DNA from: Mobiluncus sp963511525
GTDB lineage: Bacteria > Actinomycetota > Actinomycetes > Actinomycetales > Actinomycetaceae
DNA: 64,000 bases
Reading direction: 5' to 3'
Assembly (NCBI RefSeq): GCF_963511525.1
Contig: NZ_CAUPIY010000004.1
Location: forward strand, 1-64,000
How positions within the stretch are numbered: position 1 is the first letter of the stretch; the number at the start of each line of letters is the position of its first letter. The notes beneath the pieces were generated by a model. The model was not told where the DNA came from. It did no database searches and saw only the letters and a list, made by a program, of their open reading frames with translations. A program made the position numbers and the translations under genes. Shown piece after piece: positions 42,031 through 50,469 of this stretch.

Positions 42031-42816
42031 ATGGTTGTTCAACTCACCACCAATACCAATGCCAGCCTGCTGGCGATGCAGCAGGCAGCACAGAGCGCTG
42101 CGGCTCAGAAAGCCGAGTCGCTCCAGCAAGCCGCTGCGCCCAGCCGCGTGGATTCCTTGGATTTGCGGGCGAACCCGCTGGCGGCCAAAGTCGGCCAGAC
42201 CCACCAGACACTGAACGCCGCCCAGCGCGGGGTGGAAGTTTTGCGTGTCGCCAACGAAAACCTGGATACCGCCGCGAAACATCTCGAGTGGATTCACAGC
42301 GTAGTTGCCGCCGGTAAATCCGACCCCTCCGCCCGCTTGGCGTTGGCTGACGGACTGGCGAAACTGGATCAGACCCTGCACGGGGCTCGCTACCAGGGCG
42401 AAACCGTCCTGGACGGCACCGACTTTTCCATCGCCCCTGGCGCGCACGGCGCGGGCGTGACCGTTTCGGTCGGCTCCCCGGATTTGCGCGACCTGGCCTC
42501 CCTGCTGGCCACCGGCGGACGCGGAATCGCGGCCATCAACCTGGACGACAAGGACACCTCGATGAAATCCGTGGAACGCGCTGATTTGCTGGTGTCCCAC
42601 GCCAAGATTCAAATCGCGGCGCAAACCTTCGCGCTGGGCGGGCTGTTCAACTCCCTGACCGGCAACCTGGACGAACTGGGCGGACCGGCCATGACTCCCG
42701 ACCAGGCTGGCGCGGCCGCGAGGGACGCGAAGTCCGCTATCGCCGCAGCACCGCAAGCCGCGACTGCGGCGCAAAGCATCAGCACCGCTGCCGCTCAAAA
42801 GTTGTTGATGAACTAA
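42031..42816 (+). CDS. Divergent flagellin-like protein (261 aa)
   Basis: ATG 42031 follows AAGGAAGG. The N-terminus MVVQLTTNTNASLLAMQQAA is like a flagellin start (INTNxxAL) and is followed by an Ala/Gln-rich helix. The central part (AAQRGVEVLRVANENLDTAA, KLDQTLHGARYQGETVLDGT, APGAHGAGVTVSVGSPDLRD) resembles a shortened D1. The C-terminus (QAATAAQSISTAAAQKLLMN) has the heptad feel of D0 but little identity. It is another short, divergent member of the flagellin superfamily. The gene ends 80 bp before the galK stop with a shared terminator. Confidence 0.5.
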   Translation: MVVQLTTNTNASLLAMQQAAQSAAAQKAESLQQAAAPSRVDSLDLRANPLAAKVGQTHQTLNAAQRGVEVLRVANENLDTAAKHLEWIHSVVAAGKSDPSARLALADGLAKLDQTLHGARYQGETVLDGTDFSIAPGAHGAGVTVSVGSPDLRDLASLLATGGRGIAAINLDDKDTSMKSVERADLLVSHAKIQIAAQTFALGGLFNSLTGNLDELGGPAMTPDQAGAAARDAKSAIAAAPQAATAAQSISTAAAQKLLMN

Positions 42817-42832
42817 AACACCACAGACGCGT

Positions 42833-42864
42833 AGGGCCGGTCCTTTTGCAGGGCCGGCCTTTTC
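42833..42864 (+). terminator. Intrinsic terminator between the flagellin-like gene and galK
   Basis: A GC-rich stem with loop TTTTGCA (42833-42860) followed by TTTT, 17 nt after the stop at 42816. It could also work for the converging galK gene. Confidence 0.55.
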
Positions 42865-42895
42865 GCTGTCCGGGCTTGTGACAGCCGACAGCGAA

Positions 42896-44275
42896 CTAAA
42901 CTTGGCTGGCGGCAGCGGAAGGCTCGCCGACCAAGAACGCCGGCGCTTGCCAACCAGCCTGACTAAAGGCGGCAGTCACAGCACTAGCAACCCGATCCAC
43001 GTCATCCAGGTCAACCAGAGCGATAGCACAGCCGCCGAAACCTCCGCCTGTCATACGCGCCCCCAACGCGCCGGCCTGCATCGCCGCCTGCACCGCCAAA
43101 TCCAACTCCGGGCAGCTGACCTCGTAGTCCACGCGCAGAGACTCGTGAGACTCGCTCATCATCCGGCCCAGTTTGCGCCAATCCACCGTGGGACGCATCA
43201 ACTCGTAGGCAAAGTTGCGGGTCCGCACGATTTCGGTGAGCACATGGCGAGCCCGGCGAAACACCTCCGCCGCCGCCTCGCCCTCGCCCAGACGCTTGGA
43301 CAAACGCGGCAAAATCGTGGCAATATCAGGGTTTTCCAGCGGTCGGTCGAAATCAGAGGGCTGCAGCACCCCGGCCAGTTCGCCCAGGAACTCCACGCCC
43401 ATCGCCGCGGCCGCAATCTCGCATGTCTGACGGCGCGCCGCATATTGGCCGTCAGCCAAATCGTGACGCGCCCGCGTATCGATGACCAGCAGCTCCATCC
43501 CCGCTTGGGCCAGCGCAAACGGGAAATCTATCGTCTCAAAAGTCCGGCAATCCAACAGGAACACCTGGTTGGGGTGGCTCAGCAGCGCCGCCGCCTGGTC
43601 CAGCCCGCCGGTGGGCGCTCCGACATAGAAGTTTTCCGCCCGCCGACCCGCATCAACCAGCTGGTGGCGGCCTGGAATAGAATCAGCCAAGCCGAAACCG
43701 CACAGCGCGTCAACCCCGACCGCCACGGCACACTCCAGCGCCGCCGACGAGGACAGCCCCGACCCTAGCGGCACGCAGGAATCCACCGCAATATCGAAAC
43801 CGGTCGCCGCCCCCGGGCGTTCCAACACGTCCTCCAGACTCAAAATCGTGCCGCCCACATAAGCCGCCGGGCCGCGCACCAGGCGCGAACCGTCCTCGGG
43901 AATCGCATCGGTCAAACCGTGGGAAAACTCGTCCAAGTCCAGTTCCAGAGCCTCGCTGTCCGGGTCAAACTGGGCCGAAATGAGGCGTAACCGGCGGTCC
44001 GGGCGCGGGCTCATCGCGGCATAGGTCGCGTGAGGCAGAGCCATCGGCAGCGCGACTCCGCCGTTGTAATCCGTGTGTTCCCCGATGACATTGACCCGCC
44101 CCGGCGCGCGAAACACGCCGGCCGGCTCGGCGCCAAACGTTTTCCAAAACAAGCCGGCGGCGCGGGTCCGGCCCTGTTCTAACGTGTAGGGGTTCATGAA
44201 TAGCGGCTGGGATTGGTCCGGGGTGGCCGGGGTGTTGCCCGGATTGGCGGGGGTGGCGGGGGTGGCGTCGCTCAT
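42896..44275 (-). CDS. galK: Galactokinase
   Basis: A 459-residue GHMP kinase. Signature blocks are FRAPGRVNVIGEHTDYNGGV (galactose site), VPLGSGLSSSAALECAVAVG (ATP phosphate loop) and GARMTGGGFGGCAIALVDLD near the C-terminus. It phosphorylates galactose to galactose-1-phosphate. ATG 44275 follows a GAGG ribosome site. The first 25 residues are a Pro/Thr/Ala-rich extension, and family members are usually about 380-400 residues long. It is the second gene of a galT-galK pair, 98 bp after galT. Confidence 0.94.
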   Translation of the reverse strand: MSDATPATPANPGNTPATPDQSQPLFMNPYTLEQGRTRAAGLFWKTFGAEPAGVFRAPGRVNVIGEHTDYNGGVALPMALPHATYAAMSPRPDRRLRLISAQFDPDSEALELDLDEFSHGLTDAIPEDGSRLVRGPAAYVGGTILSLEDVLERPGAATGFDIAVDSCVPLGSGLSSSAALECAVAVGVDALCGFGLADSIPGRHQLVDAGRRAENFYVGAPTGGLDQAAALLSHPNQVFLLDCRTFETIDFPFALAQAGMELLVIDTRARHDLADGQYAARRQTCEIAAAAMGVEFLGELAGVLQPSDFDRPLENPDIATILPRLSKRLGEGEAAAEVFRRARHVLTEIVRTRNFAYELMRPTVDWRKLGRMMSESHESLRVDYEVSCPELDLAVQAAMQAGALGARMTGGGFGGCAIALVDLDDVDRVASAVTAAFSQAGWQAPAFLVGEPSAAASQV

Positions 44276-44373
44276 GATTTGCCTCGTTTCATGGTGTGGA
44301 TTTCGGATTAAGTTCAGAAGGGCGGTTGACTTGGTTTACCGTTCGGACGGGTACCGGGGGCGGGAGTGGGGGT

Positions 44374-45633
44374 CTAGTGGAAAGTCGTGGGGTAATCCAG
44401 GCCCGCAAAAGCGTCCAGTTCCACGCACTCGTGAGCCGCCTGGCGGGCGCGGGTGGCAATCCGTTCCGGGGTCGTGTCGGAAATCCAGGCACCCATGCCA
44501 GATTCGGAACCCGCCAGGTATTTCAGTTTGCCCGGCGCGCGCAAGAAAGAGAAGAACTCGCAGTGCAGGCCCAGCTGAACGCGACCGTCCGCGGGCGACA
44601 CCGGCGCTTGATGCCACGCCGAAATATAGTTGACCGGCAAATATGGCCCCGGTTGCGCGTCCTCGCCGCGAGCCGGCTCGCGATGAAAATGGTTCGCCAC
44701 AATCATCATCTTTAGGTAAATGTCGGCCAGCGACTCACGCTGAGCCGCGTCCAGAGCCGCAAAATCCGGCACGATTCGCCGCGGCACCAGGTGAAACTCG
44801 AGGGGCCAACGCGCCGCAACCGGAACATAGAGCACCCAGTGAGCGTTTTCTGCGACCAGGCGCGTGCCCGCCCGGACTTCTGCGTCCCGCACCGAAGCGA
44901 TGAGGTTCGCCTCGGGGTCGCCGGTTTTATCCGCCAAAGCCCGCGCCTGGCGCAACATCGCCGCGGTCTTCGGCGTCAGGTAAGGGTAAGCATAGATTTG
45001 CCCATGCGGGTGAGACAGGGTGACCCCGATGTCCTCGCCGTGATTTTCAAACACGAAAACCTGTTTTATCTGGGGCAACGCCGACAGCGCGGCGGTGCGG
45101 TCCGCCCAGGCCTCAATGACCGTTCGCATCCGGTGCGGCCCCATCGAAACCAAGTTCGTGTGCAAATCCGGGCCGAAACACACGACTTCGCAACGCCCGT
45201 TGGCGGGACGCTCGCGGAACAAGTCCTGTCCATCTGGGTGGGTTTCGGCGTTGTTTGCGCCGGGAACTTCCAGCAGGGAAGGGAAACGGTTTTCAAAAAC
45301 CACCACGTCATAGTCGGTGTCCGGGATTTCGCCGTCTTGGTAGGTCGCGCCCGGACGCGCCGGCCCGAGCGGGTTGGCGTCGGCGGGCGGCAGGAAAGTG
45401 CGGTTCATGCGGTGAGCCGCCATCGGAATCCAATCCCCCGTCAACGGGTCGCGGCGCATAATCGGGCCCGACACCGCCGTTCCGTCCACCGACTCAAACC
45501 GAGGCGGCAGCGGACGCGGATCGTCGCTGCGGCGAGTGGCCCGCCCGGAAACATAGGGCTCAGAATCATCAAAATAGAACAAATCGCGGCCATCAGCCAG
45601 TTTTATCGCAGTTTTCCGTACTAGGTGTTCCAT
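44374..45633 (-). CDS. galT: Galactose-1-phosphate uridylyltransferase
   Basis: A 419-residue GalT. The uridylylated active site is GVTLSHPHGQIYAYPYLTPK (HPH triad). Other family parts are VFENRFPSL, CEVVCFGPDLHTNLVSM and LGLHCEFFSFLRAPGKLKYL. It exchanges UDP-glucose and galactose-1-phosphate in the Leloir pathway with galK. ATG 45633 follows AAAGGGG; TTAGAAT upstream is a likely -10 box. No epimerase (galE) is in the window. Confidence 0.94.
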   Translation of the reverse strand: MEHLVRKTAIKLADGRDLFYFDDSEPYVSGRATRRSDDPRPLPPRFESVDGTAVSGPIMRRDPLTGDWIPMAAHRMNRTFLPPADANPLGPARPGATYQDGEIPDTDYDVVVFENRFPSLLEVPGANNAETHPDGQDLFRERPANGRCEVVCFGPDLHTNLVSMGPHRMRTVIEAWADRTAALSALPQIKQVFVFENHGEDIGVTLSHPHGQIYAYPYLTPKTAAMLRQARALADKTGDPEANLIASVRDAEVRAGTRLVAENAHWVLYVPVAARWPLEFHLVPRRIVPDFAALDAAQRESLADIYLKMMIVANHFHREPARGEDAQPGPYLPVNYISAWHQAPVSPADGRVQLGLHCEFFSFLRAPGKLKYLAGSESGMGAWISDTTPERIATRARQAAHECVELDAFAGLDYPTTFH

Positions 45634-45748
45634 CGCGTACCCCTTTCGGGTTAATTCTAAGCGGAATGCGCGGCCAAAGTGGGGGTATGTGCCAATATCT
45701 GGGTCAGTCGGGGTGAACCGCGGAGTGCCGGTACGTGCGGCCGGGGGC

Positions 45749-45780
45749 GGATTGGTGGATTGGTGGATTGGTGGATTGGT
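45749..45780. repeat. 8-bp tandem repeat, four units, upstream of nadE
   Basis: Four exact units of GGATTGGT, followed by a partial GGA. The array lies 37 bp before the -10 box at 45818, about where the -35 region and upstream promoter elements should be. Confidence 0.75.
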
Positions 45781-45817
45781 GGAACGGCGGATAGGACCGC
45801 GGGCGGCACGGGGCGAC

Positions 45818-45823
45818 TAAACT
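45818..45823 (+). promoter_or_regulatory. -10 box of nadE, leaderless
   Basis: TAAACT, exactly 6 nt before ATG 45830; no ribosome binding site is seen. Confidence 0.45.
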
Positions 45824-45829
45824 GGTTTC

Positions 45830-47875
45830 ATGGATAACATCTATGCTCACGGAATCGCGCGCGTAGCCAGCGCGACTTTTACTATCCAGCTGGGAGACCC
45901 CCACGCCAATGCCCGCCAAATCGTCGAATTGGCTCGGGCCGCCGCCGCCCAACACGCCGCCCTGGTGGTGTTCCCCCAAGACTGCCTGACCGGCGTCACC
46001 CTCGGGGATTGGGGAGCGAACACCGCGGTCGCCAACGCCACCGTTTCGGCGCTGCATTGGATTGCGACCCAGACCGCGGACCTTTCGATAGTCATCATCG
46101 TCGGGGCCAGGCTCGGCGGGGTGTCGCGGGCCGTGTCTATTTGGGGCGGAGAGGCTCACGACGACCTGGACCAGAGCTGGGGATTTTCGGCCACAAACCT
46201 GCCGGGCCTGCATATTTTGCCGGTGGTAGGCTCGCTGAACCGGCTGGCCGTAGCCGACAATCCGGCTCCGGTGAGCTTTTATACCTGCAATTCTTTCGGC
46301 GCGGCCATGTCAGGCAATTCCTTGCCGACCGCCACCGTCATCGCCCACCTGGCCGCACCGGCGCACACGGTCGGCTCCACCCGTCACCTGCACCGCGCGG
46401 CTCGCACCCTCTCTCGTGACCTGCACCTGGCAGTCGTGCAAACGATTGGCTCCCACGGCGAATCCTCCACTGACGGGGCTTACAGCGCCAGCGGATTTAT
46501 AGCCGCCGATGGTCAGGTCCTGGCTGCGGAAACGCACCTGAGCAGTGCCGGTTTGACCCTGGCTGACATCGTGCTGCCGGAACTGGCACGGGCGGTGCGC
46601 TACACCGGCCCGGGCTATACCGAGCTGACCGGATACGGAAACTTCGAGGTGGCGCTGGATTTGGACACCGAGATTCCCCTGCTGGAGCCGCCCGCGCAGC
46701 GTCCCCTGGTTCCCGTGACGGACCGGCGCTACCGGGCTGACCTGCGCGAAGCCTTCGATATACAGCGCGATGCCCTGGTACGGCGCTTGCAGGCATTGGG
46801 GGATTCGAACATTGTTTTGGGGATTTCCGGCGGTCTGGACTCTACGCTGGCCCTGTTGGTCGCAACGGCGGCTAAAGCCACGCGCCACAGCGCGAGAGCG
46901 CATGAGTCGGCGGAGCACCTTGAAAACACCCGCGACAGTGCAGATTTCAAGGCGGATATCCTCACTTTTACCCTGCCGGGTTTCGCCACTTCGGAACACA
47001 CGAAAGGCAACGCCCAAAAACTGGCCGACGCCATCGGGGTGGGCTGCGAACTTATCGACATCCGGCCTTCTGCGACCGAGATGCTGAAGACGATGGGACA
47101 CCCCGCCGGATACGGCGAGGCGGTCTATGACGTCACGTTTGAAAACGTCCAAGCCGGGCTGCGCAGCGATTACCTGTTCCGGCTGGCCAATCAGCGCCGC
47201 GGATTCGTGCTGGGGACCGGGGATTTGTCCGAAAGTGCGCTGGGGTGGACGACTTACGGAGTCGGGGACCACATGAGCCACTATTCGGTGAACTGCGGCG
47301 TGCCCAAGTCGATGATGCCCGATCTGATTCGCGAGGCCACCGAAGTGCTCATCGAGCGCGAGTTGGTCGCCGACCCCGCGGGTCTGCTGGACGCGGTGGA
47401 ATCCATCATCGCCACCGATGTCACCCCGGAGCTGATTCCGGATCACGAGAGCGGCGGGACGGCTCAACACCAGACCACCGAGGGGTCAATCGGGCCGTAC
47501 CTGTTGCACGATTTCTTCCTGTACCACACGCTGCGCGGAGCCGGACCGGATCTGGTCGGGTTCCTGGCGCTGGCGGCGTTTACCAAACCAGAGGGGTGTA
47601 CGTGTCAGGACACCGCGGATAAGTGCCATGATGCCGGGGACACGAAAGACTCCGCGGGCGACTGGTCAAACGAGGGCCGCTACTTTACCCGCGAGGAAGT
47701 ACTGAAATGGCTGGAAGTGTTTTACCGCCGCTTCCTGACCCAGCAGTACAAGCGCTCTACCTCTGTCGATGGGCCCGTCATCTGGGAGGGCATGACGCTG
47801 TCGCCCCGCGCCGGATTCAACTTCCCCTCGGACCTATCCCCCGCGGCCGCCCTGGCTCAACTGAAAAACCTGTAA
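45830..47875 (+). CDS. nadE: NAD+ synthetase with degenerate glutaminase domain
   Basis: A 681-residue protein of the two-domain, glutamine-type NAD+ synthetase family. The synthetase half (from about 300) is intact: LGISGGLDSTLALLVATAAK (PP-loop), VYDVTFENVQAGLRSDYLFR, FVLGTGDLSESALGWTTYGV. It amidates nicotinic-acid adenine dinucleotide. In the N-terminal nitrilase domain the catalytic Glu of FPE is Gln (VVFPQDCLTG), the usual Lys segment (PK-x-LPNY) is missing, and the Cys context is unusual (FYTCNSFGAAM). Ammonia-dependent activity is therefore likely. An insertion rich in charged residues follows the PP-loop. Leaderless promoter. Confidence 0.88.
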   Translation: MDNIYAHGIARVASATFTIQLGDPHANARQIVELARAAAAQHAALVVFPQDCLTGVTLGDWGANTAVANATVSALHWIATQTADLSIVIIVGARLGGVSRAVSIWGGEAHDDLDQSWGFSATNLPGLHILPVVGSLNRLAVADNPAPVSFYTCNSFGAAMSGNSLPTATVIAHLAAPAHTVGSTRHLHRAARTLSRDLHLAVVQTIGSHGESSTDGAYSASGFIAADGQVLAAETHLSSAGLTLADIVLPELARAVRYTGPGYTELTGYGNFEVALDLDTEIPLLEPPAQRPLVPVTDRRYRADLREAFDIQRDALVRRLQALGDSNIVLGISGGLDSTLALLVATAAKATRHSARAHESAEHLENTRDSADFKADILTFTLPGFATSEHTKGNAQKLADAIGVGCELIDIRPSATEMLKTMGHPAGYGEAVYDVTFENVQAGLRSDYLFRLANQRRGFVLGTGDLSESALGWTTYGVGDHMSHYSVNCGVPKSMMPDLIREATEVLIERELVADPAGLLDAVESIIATDVTPELIPDHESGGTAQHQTTEGSIGPYLLHDFFLYHTLRGAGPDLVGFLALAAFTKPEGCTCQDTADKCHDAGDTKDSAGDWSNEGRYFTREEVLKWLEVFYRRFLTQQYKRSTSVDGPVIWEGMTLSPRAGFNFPSDLSPAAALAQLKNL

Positions 47876-47930
47876 CCCGACGCTGGAAAATTAGCTCAAT
47901 ACCCCGCGCGGGTGTGGCTAACTAGGGAGA

Positions 47931-47970
47931 TATGGGCAGTAGCTGCCAATAATGGCAGCTACTGCCCATA
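47931..47970. repeat. Family A palindrome, copy A4
   Basis: Perfect 17-bp arms around AATAAT. The constant AGCTGCC/GGCAGCT core is kept, but the outer arm (TATGGGCAGT/ACTGCCCATA) is different from the other copies and still perfectly paired. It sits 55 nt past the nadE stop, between convergent genes. Confidence 0.8.
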
Positions 47971-48041
47971 TCCCACCTTATAAATCAATTTCGCCTTGGA
48001 TAATTTGGCCAAAACCAGCTCAGAATCTGTGAAACCGGTTT

Positions 48042-48079
48042 AAACTGCTCGGTATGCCATACGGCATACCGAGCAGTTT
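48042..48079. terminator. Family B-like palindrome B3, bidirectional terminator
   Basis: Perfect 17-bp arms (AAACTGCTCGGTATGCC) around ATAC, followed by TTTTTTT on the plus strand; a classic intrinsic terminator for nadE. Arm sequence and loop differ from B1 and B2, but the layout A then B is the same. Confidence 0.8.
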
Positions 48080-48124
48080 TTTTAGTATAAGCGGCGATTC
48101 ATCGGGATTTTTACCTCGGCAACT

Positions 48125-48193
48125 TGGGGGTGAGGAGCGCGGGGGCCCTCCCCCTTCCGCCTCTCGCGAGCGCCCCTAAGCGACAATGCCCCC
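48125..48193. repeat. Family C derivative, copy C4 (deleted, 69 bp)
   Basis: It keeps the left GGGGTGAGGAGCG and right CTTCCGCCTCTCGCGAGCG parts but lacks the central hairpin and left half of the main stem. It starts 25 bp beyond the gdhA stop in the same orientation relative to the minus-strand gene as C1. Confidence 0.65.
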
Positions 48194-48217
48194 GAAGATA
48201 TACCCGTCAGGCGAAAA

Positions 48218-49558
48218 TCAGATGACGCCGTGAGCCAGCATGGCGTCAGCAACGCGGCGGAAACCGGTGATGTTCGCACCGTAAACGTAGTCGCCGGGCT
48301 TGCCGTAATCCTCAGCGGTGGCCAAGCAGTCGGTGTGAATGTCGCGCATCATGGCTTCCAAACGTTCCTCGGCATACTCGAAAGACCAGTGGGAACGCGA
48401 GGCGTTCTGTTCCATCTCGAAAGCGGAAGTCCCCACGCCACCGGCGTTAGCGGCCTTGCCCGGAGCGTAGGAAACTCCGGGAGCAGCCTGGAAGATATCA
48501 ATAGCCTCGGGAGTCGAGGGCATATTCGCGCCCTCCGCCACGTACTTGCAGCCGTTCTTAACCAAGGTCCGAGCGTCGTTTTCATCGATTTCGTTTTGAG
48601 TCGCGGCAGGCAGAGCCACATCAACGGGAACGACCCAAACCCGACCGGAATCGTGGAACTCCGCGCTGGGGCGCTGCGCGGCATAATCGGAAACCCGACC
48701 GCGGCGCTTTTCCTTAATCTCTTTGAGCAAATCCAGGTCGATACCTTCCTTGTCATACACCCAGCCGTTGGAATCCGAACAGGTCACCGGCTTAGCGCCG
48801 AGCTGCTGGGCTTTTTCGATGGCGTAGATCGCCACGTTGCCCGAACCGGAAACCGCGCAGGTCCGGCCTTCCAGGGATTCGCCCCGATCCTCGGCCATGA
48901 AGCGGGCGAACATGACCTGACCGTAACCGGTCGCCTCGGTACGGACCAGAGAACCGCCCCAGCCCAGACCTTTCCCGGTCAAAACACCGGCCTCGTGCAC
49001 GCCGGTCAGACGCTTGTACTGACCGAACAGGTAGCCAATCTCGCGGCCGCCCACACCGATGTCACCAGCAGGAACGTCGGTCTTATCGCCAATGTGACGG
49101 TAGAGCTCGGTCATGAAAGACTGGCAGAACAGCATGACTTCGTTATCCGACTTGCCGTGCGGGTCGAAGTCCGAACCGCCCTTGCCGCCGCCGATACCCT
49201 GGTTCGTCAAGGCGTTCTTAAAGATTTGCTCGAACCCCAGGAACTTGATGATGTTGCGGTTCACCGACTTGTGGAAACGCAAGCCGCCCTTGTACGGGCC
49301 GAGCGCGCTGTTGAACTCCACGCGGTAGCCGCGGTTGACCTGGACATCGCCGTGGTCATCAACCCAGGGAACCCGGAAAATAATCTGGCGTTCCGGCTCG
49401 GTCAGACGCTCCAACAGGCCGTAATCAGCGTATTCGGGGTGCCGTTCGATAATCGGATCCAGCGAGATGAGTACCTCGGTCAAGGCCTGGAGGAACTCCG
49501 GTTCGCCGGGGTTACGATGATCAGTTTCTTGTAATACTTTTTCTAGTTTAGGATGCAT
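48218..49558 (-). CDS. gdhA: Glutamate dehydrogenase (NADP-dependent type)
   Basis: A 446-residue hexameric-type GDH. ATG 49558 (MHPKLEKVLQETDHRNPGEP) has AAAGGAG 9 nt before it and gives the standard length; the upstream in-frame start lacks support. Family blocks are YRVEFNSALGPYKGGLRFHK, GGGKGGSDFDPHGKSDNEVM (with the catalytic Lys), GVGGREIGYLFGQYK and CAVSGSGNVAIYAIEKAQ (Rossmann loop). It interconverts 2-oxoglutarate plus ammonia and glutamate. Monocistronic, ending at family B/C repeats. Confidence 0.95.
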   Translation of the reverse strand: MHPKLEKVLQETDHRNPGEPEFLQALTEVLISLDPIIERHPEYADYGLLERLTEPERQIIFRVPWVDDHGDVQVNRGYRVEFNSALGPYKGGLRFHKSVNRNIIKFLGFEQIFKNALTNQGIGGGKGGSDFDPHGKSDNEVMLFCQSFMTELYRHIGDKTDVPAGDIGVGGREIGYLFGQYKRLTGVHEAGVLTGKGLGWGGSLVRTEATGYGQVMFARFMAEDRGESLEGRTCAVSGSGNVAIYAIEKAQQLGAKPVTCSDSNGWVYDKEGIDLDLLKEIKEKRRGRVSDYAAQRPSAEFHDSGRVWVVPVDVALPAATQNEIDENDARTLVKNGCKYVAEGANMPSTPEAIDIFQAAPGVSYAPGKAANAGGVGTSAFEMEQNASRSHWSFEYAEERLEAMMRDIHTDCLATAEDYGKPGDYVYGANITGFRRVADAMLAHGVI

Positions 49559-49703
49559 GAGTTTACGCTCCTTTGGTTTAAATAATTTTGTTGCGCCAAA
49601 TATACCACCTGTCTCACTTGACAAAAGAATCGTTCCGCATCTTGGACACGCTCCGCGACGTTCCGGGCCAGCCGCACTACCGCCCTTGTGAACGCCGCGA
49701 AAC

Positions 49704-49742
49704 CAAAAAAATGACCGGGAAACCCGTGAGGTTCCCCGGTCA
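49704..49742 (-). terminator. Intrinsic terminator of ahpC
   Basis: On the minus strand: GACCGGGGAAC, a 7-nt loop, then GTTTCCCGGTC, then A followed by TTTTTTT. It begins 19 nt after the stop at 49760; one G-T pair lies in the stem. Confidence 0.85.
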
Positions 49743-49759
49743 TGAAGATGAAGACAGAA

Positions 49760-50362
49760 TCAGATAGACAGCGACACCAAGTTCGTGGCCGCTTCGAACA
49801 CATCGAGAGTCGGTTCGCCCGGATGCCAGCCACACGAGGTCAAGCCGCCGGACTGCAAGGCATCGAGCTGACGCACCAGCTCCTCAGCGTTACGCCCGAC
49901 CGAACCGTCGTCGACCGAGACGAAACGCACCCGATTATCGGGGTCGACCAGGTACGATGCCCGGTCGCACACGCCATCGCGGTTCAACACCCCGACAGCT
50001 TTCACGAATTCTTGACTCAGGTCGCTGGCCAGCGGGAACGGCACGTTTTTCAGCAGCTCGTCCTTGGAGCGCCAAGCCAAGTGGACGTACTCGGAGTCAG
50101 TGTTCACCGCCACCACGTCACAGTGGCGGTCCTGCAGGTCTTCGTACACTCCGGCAATTCCGGCCAGCTCGGTGGGGCACACAAAAGTGAAGTCCTTGGG
50201 CCACATGATAAACAGGCGCCACTGGCCCTTCGGCACGTCAGCGGAGCGCACCCGAGTGAAGTAGTCTTCTTCCTTGTTCACGGGCAGCTCAGAGAGTACA
50301 CCGCCCACTACGGCCTGAAAGTCGTACTCCGGGAACTCATCACCAATAGTCAAAATCGCCAT
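49760..50362 (-). CDS. ahpC: Alkyl hydroperoxide reductase C-type peroxiredoxin
   Basis: A 200-residue typical 2-Cys peroxiredoxin: MAILTIGDEFPEYDFQAVVG at the start, peroxidatic Cys in WPKDFTFVCPTELAGIAG, and the C-terminal resolving Cys in SGGLTSCGWHPGEP. It reduces H2O2, organic peroxides and peroxynitrite. No ahpD or ahpF is next to it. ATG 50362 has AGAGGAG upstream, and TAGAAT at 50411-50416 is a plausible -10 box, giving a leader of about 45 nt. Confidence 0.93.
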   Translation of the reverse strand: MAILTIGDEFPEYDFQAVVGGVLSELPVNKEEDYFTRVRSADVPKGQWRLFIMWPKDFTFVCPTELAGIAGVYEDLQDRHCDVVAVNTDSEYVHLAWRSKDELLKNVPFPLASDLSQEFVKAVGVLNRDGVCDRASYLVDPDNRVRFVSVDDGSVGRNAEELVRQLDALQSGGLTSCGWHPGEPTLDVFEAATNLVSLSI

Positions 50363-50469
50363 CGTTTATCTCCTCTGGACTTAGAGTCAGCACTTACCGC
50401 TGACGTGGTAATTCTATGCGAAAGCCGCAAAATATGCAGGCTTACGCGGTTATAACCCCTCGGCACGGC

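Noticed and set aside
45704..46213. Minus-strand frame over the start of nadE
   Set aside because: A shadow of the nadE coding sequence that also translates the 8-bp tandem repeat.
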